The notes under the pieces: model-generated | What the model was told of the DNA's origin: nothing | The model's database searches: none | What the model saw: only the letters and a program-made list of their open reading frames with translations | Source of the DNA: Lineus longissimus | Lineage: Eukaryota; Nemertea; Pilidiophora; Heteronemertea; Lineidae | DNA: 64,000 nt | Direction: 5' to 3' | NCBI RefSeq assembly: GCF_910592395.1 | Contig: NC_088308.1 | Location: 11,549,001-11,613,000, forward strand | Position numbers and translations under genes: made by a program | In this document: piece by piece, positions 54,601 through 60,600 of the stretch | Layout: every line of letters begins with the position of its first letter | Numbering within the stretch: position 1 is the first letter of the stretch

Positions 54601-57600
54601 GCGAACGCTGAAGTAGAAGTATAGGCCTAGTACATGCCCATTGACGTCGGACCTCTAGGATTCGTAAAAATGATATACTTTCGATTGTCGGATGATCTAT
54701 TTCCGGACATAGTAATTTCTCCGCTCTTGTCATATCCCCCTCCCCCTCTACGCATATGGATACCATCATCAGGTACCAATGCTTCCTCCACAATCCTTGG
54801 GCCCATCAAATTTGCTGGTAAGCAAATTTCTCAGTCTAGTTAGTGATTTGTTTTTGATGAAATTTTTATGGTAGGTTCTCCTAGCAAGGATATATCACAT
54901 ATCATACATGTTTTTGATTTGACGTACTTTTCAAGGTCACAGAGGACAAATGGCATAAATTTGCAGTTTGAGTGTAACTGTGGCACGTTTCTTAACCAAT
55001 AAAGCTATGAACTTGGAATTTGGTACACATGACTCCCTACATCATATAACATCTGACACCGAATTTCGGTCTAATCTGATTCTAAACTTGACCACCAGGG
55101 GGCTAAAACTAAAAAAAGTAAAAAGTGCAATATTTCGCTTAATAGTGACTTGTTTTCAATTTTATTTTTATGGTAGGTACTCAGAGCAAGGATTCATCAC
55201 ATATCCTACGGGTTTTTGATTTGACCTTATTTTCAAGGTCACAGAGGTCAAATGGTGTGAATTGGCCGTTTGTGTGTAACTATGGCACGTTTCTTAACCA
55301 CTAAAGCTATGAACTTTAAACTTGGTACACATGATCCCCTAGGTCAGATGACTTGTTATACTGATTTTCGGTCCTGTCTGGTTCTTAACTTGGCCACCAG
55401 GAGGCCAAAACCAAATATTTGAATAGTGCCATATCTCGCTTATTACTGATTAGTTTTTGGTAAAAATGTTATGGTAGGTACTCTTAGCAAGGATACATCA
55501 CATATGATTCGGGTTTTTGATTTGACATACTTGTCAAGGTCACAGAGGTCAAAGGCGTAAATTGGCCATTTGAGCTTAACTGTGGCACGTTTGTTAACAC
55601 CTAAGGCTATGAACTTGAGACTTTGTACAAAGGACCCCCTAGGTCAGCTGACTTCTGACCCTGAATTTCAGTCCGGTCTGATTCTCGACTTGGCCACCAG
55701 GGGGCCAAAAGTGAAAACCTAGAAAGTGTGATATCTCGCTTATTAGTGATTTGTTTTCATAACTTTGTAATGTTTTGTAAGAGTCACACATTGACTGCCT
55801 CTCATTTAATGTGACCATTTCATCCTCAGGTTCTTGTTGAACATGATGCCATGATAACTACCATCGCCGTCACTAACTGCAACCAGCATGTCGTGTCTGG
55901 CTCCGCGGACACAAAGATATTGGTGTGGAACTTGACTACTGGAACTGTGGAACATCACCTTTCTGGCCATAGTGGCACTGTCACTGCTTTGAGGCTCACA
56001 TCAGATGGCACTGTTCTCATATCTGGTAAGGTTCAGGTCCAGCATGAAAAATTGCTGTGCAACTTGATCTTACTAATTTGGCCTGGCTTCAACTGTGGGG
56101 ACAACTGCAAAAGTGTACAATGTATCAAATGAGTAATAATTCGTCACATCACATATCTTGAGGAGTGTGCCCAGGAATAAATGATATTTTGCGTAGGAAT
56201 ACATGGATATGATATACATATGAACGTATGTGATGTAATCAGTAAGATGATGGCTGTGTAAAGTTTTAGCCATGAGAAAAAATCCAACAGCATGCCAAAA
56301 TTGCCTTATCCTTTGTTAATGATACATTTTTTCTGAACCAACAACTTTGGGGGCGATTTGTTCTCTTCACCTGACCCATATCCTTAAAATTAAGGGCATG
56401 TTAAAATTTGTTTGAGCTTTTAAAAGCTACATTACCTTTTGTTTCCAAATTCAAACCACCAGTATAAATATGTGATATAATTTGTCAGGTAGTGAGTGTA
56501 GAAGTAAGTTGTTGAATCAAAATAGTTATTACTTTCTAAACTGTCACATATTTTTTTCAATGCATGATAGGATCAAAAGATGGCACCTTGCGAGTGTGGG
56601 GTGTCAACCAGGGGTGCCTAATTACAATATTCGACATGCATGTGGCGGTGGTGGACCTGCAGATCACTCATGATGCCAGCCATATCATTGTCTGCCTCGA
56701 AGACAGCCACCACATACCACTGATGTGCCTCCACAATACTCCGGCAACAGATGTCAAATCCAGTGAAGAAATTGTCAAATATGGACACGGTAAGCGCCAG
56801 AGTCGTCAAGAGACTCGCCGCCTTAGTCCTGCAGTCAGCATCCAATTCAATGATGATGTTTTATTCATTGATACCAACAGATCAGGCGCTCTTAAGGTCC
56901 GCATACTGAATGGTAAGTTGGAGATATTGTTGGTCACAAGAGCTGGAATGGACACTGTGTTTGTGAGTGATTATCACTGACCGTTATCGTTCTCAATACA
57001 TCTTGTGCATCTACTGTAACTCGGAAATCACGATTTCATGAAATTGCAACTGTTGCATACCTTTAATTGAGCATAGCATTTTTAACAACCTAAAACAGTA
57101 ATTTCAATTCGATTTTAATTTTTCGTAGATATTTCTGCAATTATCTGTCAGCATGTATAAAAGGCAGACAAATATTTCTGAGTGAACAGCTTAGCTGTTC
57201 AAGTCTCGGCAAATTTCAGATTGGTATTTTTTCATGATGTCGATCAATGTCTGAACACTAAATCTTTGTGACTGATACACAGTTTTGTGCCACAGACGGC
57301 TGTGAAGGACTAGGGTTGTACCTACCGGTAGTTCGCGGGTCTATCTTTTCGTTTGCACCACCAAAACCATGTACTCGAGGTGTAACTCTAGGTCATAAAG
57401 ATACGGCTAACGAAGTTTCAAGTGATATTGGACTAATTTAAGGTCTCTACTGAGGGTAATTTTGTGGGGTCAATTTGGGTGCCCAGATTTGGTTGCAGCC
57501 GTTCTTATGCTCTGTAGTCCTGATGTGCATGAGCTGTACATCGAGTACATGGTTGTGGTCTGAACAAGAAGATAGACCCTCGATCTGAATGCCCGGGTAC

Positions 57601-60600
57601 AATCCTAGTCCTTCACAGCTAGCTGTGCAGGACATTGTTTGTGGTGGGTAGAGACTTTCCGTCATGGTCCGCACTGTCAGTCATGGAAGGGGCTCGTCAT
57701 TCAGCTGCACCATGAGATAGCTTTGGGTTTGAGCTGGAGCGTTCAGAGTCCTAGTCTGACCTCTCAACGGATATTGAGACCACGATTGCAGGTGTCAGTG
57801 TTGTTTAATTGTCATGTTTGTGTGTTTACTTGAACTCACATTGTATTCAGGTGGGACTTGGAAAGTTGTTCACTCTAACCATGTACTCACTGTTAAAGTG
57901 TTCACTATAACGAGATTCCACTGTTCCTGTAATGTCTTGTAATAAATCTGTCATTGGTTTGGGATGGCAAGTTAATAGCAAATTACAAATATTTCCTATT
58001 TCACTACCTACTGTGACTGTGTTCGAACTAGGCATTGCGTCAACGTGTGCTACTGCTAACTGCGGCCCTAGTTGTTTCGGACTAATGACTGGATTACTTT
58101 GCTACAATATGTGACCAGCCACGCAAAAAGGTACCTCCACGCGGTGACATTGTTATCGAGAAATAGGCCTTTTAAATCTCGCGCGTAAAACCCACGTGTA
58201 GCGTGTTTACTATCTGGTTCGATGGGTTTTTAACACCAGCCAATTCGAGCGCTGACATCATGGGGAATCCCCTATTGACTCTGAGTGGTTTAGCATATGA
58301 ATTGTCCACAAAATTATCTTTTATTTCATGAAAAGTGTGAAATTTGAACGAATTTTTGAACAATGGCGAGCGGTGATATCTTGAATATGATGTCATAACA
58401 TGCTAATTAATTAAAATTTTCAAAATATTTTAAGTTATTCTGAAATTACATGTTATAAGGTATTTCAATCCACTAATAACTCAATTTCATGAATTTGGTC
58501 CCTACCGGCCTTTTTGCGTGGCTGGTCACATATATGGGCTTTGTGTATTTAATTTTGTATCTACTTTTGTACCTTCTGAAAAGAATCCTTCCAGTTTAAA
58601 ATGATGAGTGCTAAATAAACAATAATTCCATGAAAGGTTAAGCCAAATAACTACTGGATTGAGAGAGAAACTTACAGAACGTTTCGAATAGCATCCGTCA
58701 TTCCTTGTCAGCTGATCTACTGCTGTTGTTGTTGTCGTTGTTCGGTACAAGAACTTTCGGAAGTGTGCCTCGAGAGGGCGGTGTCCCAGATGCCTGAAAG
58801 TTGCACTCGTAGGCCGCCTTTGTGGTCAAGGTCCAGGGCATGCAGTCTTTCAAATATAGCCGCCTTGATGCCGCGTTTGTGCCATCGAGATATCCGTGAC
58901 AGAATCTCAGTGGATTCCAGACTGAACGAATGTCCTTGTTGTTCCTTAGTATGGTGGAAAATGGCTGACGAGTAGCCACCGGCGCTGGGTCTACAGTGCT
59001 GGTTGAAATGGTCCTTGAGGGCCTGTGAGGTCTCCCCCGCATAGGATGAATCACAGTCCTGACGGTTGAGTTTGTAAACCAGCCCGCTCTTCTTTTCTTT
59101 AGCTCGGTCTTTGGGGTGCACCAGCCGCTGCTATAGTGTGGTGTGTGGCTTAAAATGCGCCGAGATCTCGAATGTCTGGAAAATTCGCGGGAGTTTCCTC
59201 GGATATACCGTGGATGTACGGGATTGTGACATGGGCCTTGGTAACCCCCTGTCCCTGGGTACTTAAGAAAGCAATGCAACGCAACAAGTGCAGGTGTATT
59301 TTCCTATATACAATTCACAGCCTGGTCATCCTAGGAACGTGGTTACGTGGGGAGTTATCATTGCAAAAGTAGGCCAAACGCAAGCTGGAGTCAATCAAGC
59401 TAGCGCACATAACTCTAGCAGATACAAGCCATGACATCGAACTCCTTGTGTGGGATGATTGTATAGTTTAATTTGGGAAAGGAGGAACTCAGGAACTACA
59501 TGTGTCTTCTATAAAATCTTATTGCCAAGTCCCCGTACACTGAGCAGTATAACATAAAATGCAATGAAGTAATGTGACAACGTGCGTAATATGAAAGTGA
59601 TCACAGTGTCATGTGATAAGTCGTGGATAAGTGTAATGCTAGTTCTGGCACTCCTGTACAAATAAGGTTACATGGTATGGCCTGGCAGCCGAAGCGATGG
59701 AATTTCTAGACCCGTGTCTTTGCCGTGTGTCAAAAAACCCGGGGCGCACTTACACCTATCAGTGGCGTTAGATAATGATTAATAGCCCCGGCGACAGGTT
59801 CACTGTAGGTAGGGAGCTCTCCTGTGTTTCTTTCCCGTTGGAGGGGAATTTCGAGATTCGTTCACGCTCCCAAATCGTCGGAAGCGCCAGTGACTCCTCC
59901 TCCGTCCAATGGTTTCTTTCAGGTGGCATTTTGTGCAAGAGAATTAGGTTAAAACTGTCAAAAAGATCGTGTTGTTCGGGAACTGTCAGACTGAGAAATT
60001 TAGCGGGAATGTTTACGATGTTCACGCATGCGCAATACCGAGACAACTACACCGCGCCATCTGTCGCCGGATCTTAGAACTTGCAATTGCCGTGTCTATT
60101 CAGATTCCACCTATCACAAAACCGGTGTTGAACACGGGTCTAAATTAGCCCCAAAGTTGCCCCATCGAGCTTGATGGGGCTGATAGACAAGGGGATTTGA
60201 CACACAGGTCTATTTAGACACGGCAATTCATGGGTGTAAGCGCAAAAGACACGGGGATTTGATAGGTGGAAGTACGACTACTATTTTTAATCACAGGAGA
60301 TTCACTGGCAGTTGAAGGGACAATTATTGTCTGGTCACATTAGGTTAGTTTGGAATATGAGTTTGGCTAAAGTTCATGGTGATGGACAGGTGGCACCAGC
60401 ATCTAACCGAGCACATATTTGCCTTTATGGTCATAGAGGGCACTACCAGTGCAAATCACTGGCAGTTAAAGGGAGCTTGTGACATTAGGATAGTTGGGAA
60501 TATCAATTTTGGCTGGTTCATGGGGATTGATAGGTGGCGCCAGCATCTAACTGTCCATATATTTGCTGCTATGGTCATCAATATAGGGACTACGAGGTAA

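Larger units (their letters stand above)
53441..55765 (+). repeat. R1 repeat copy F, split by a composite insertion, tail missing
   Basis: Head TTTTTGGCTCACCGTAGGGG and first core run to about 53680. The core sequence CTTATTA then resumes at about 54840 as TTAGTGATTTG and continues through three more units to about 55765. The 1.16-kb gap contains R2 copy 2 and a SINE. The tail motif is absent and exon 19 begins 65 bp later. Confidence 0.8.
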
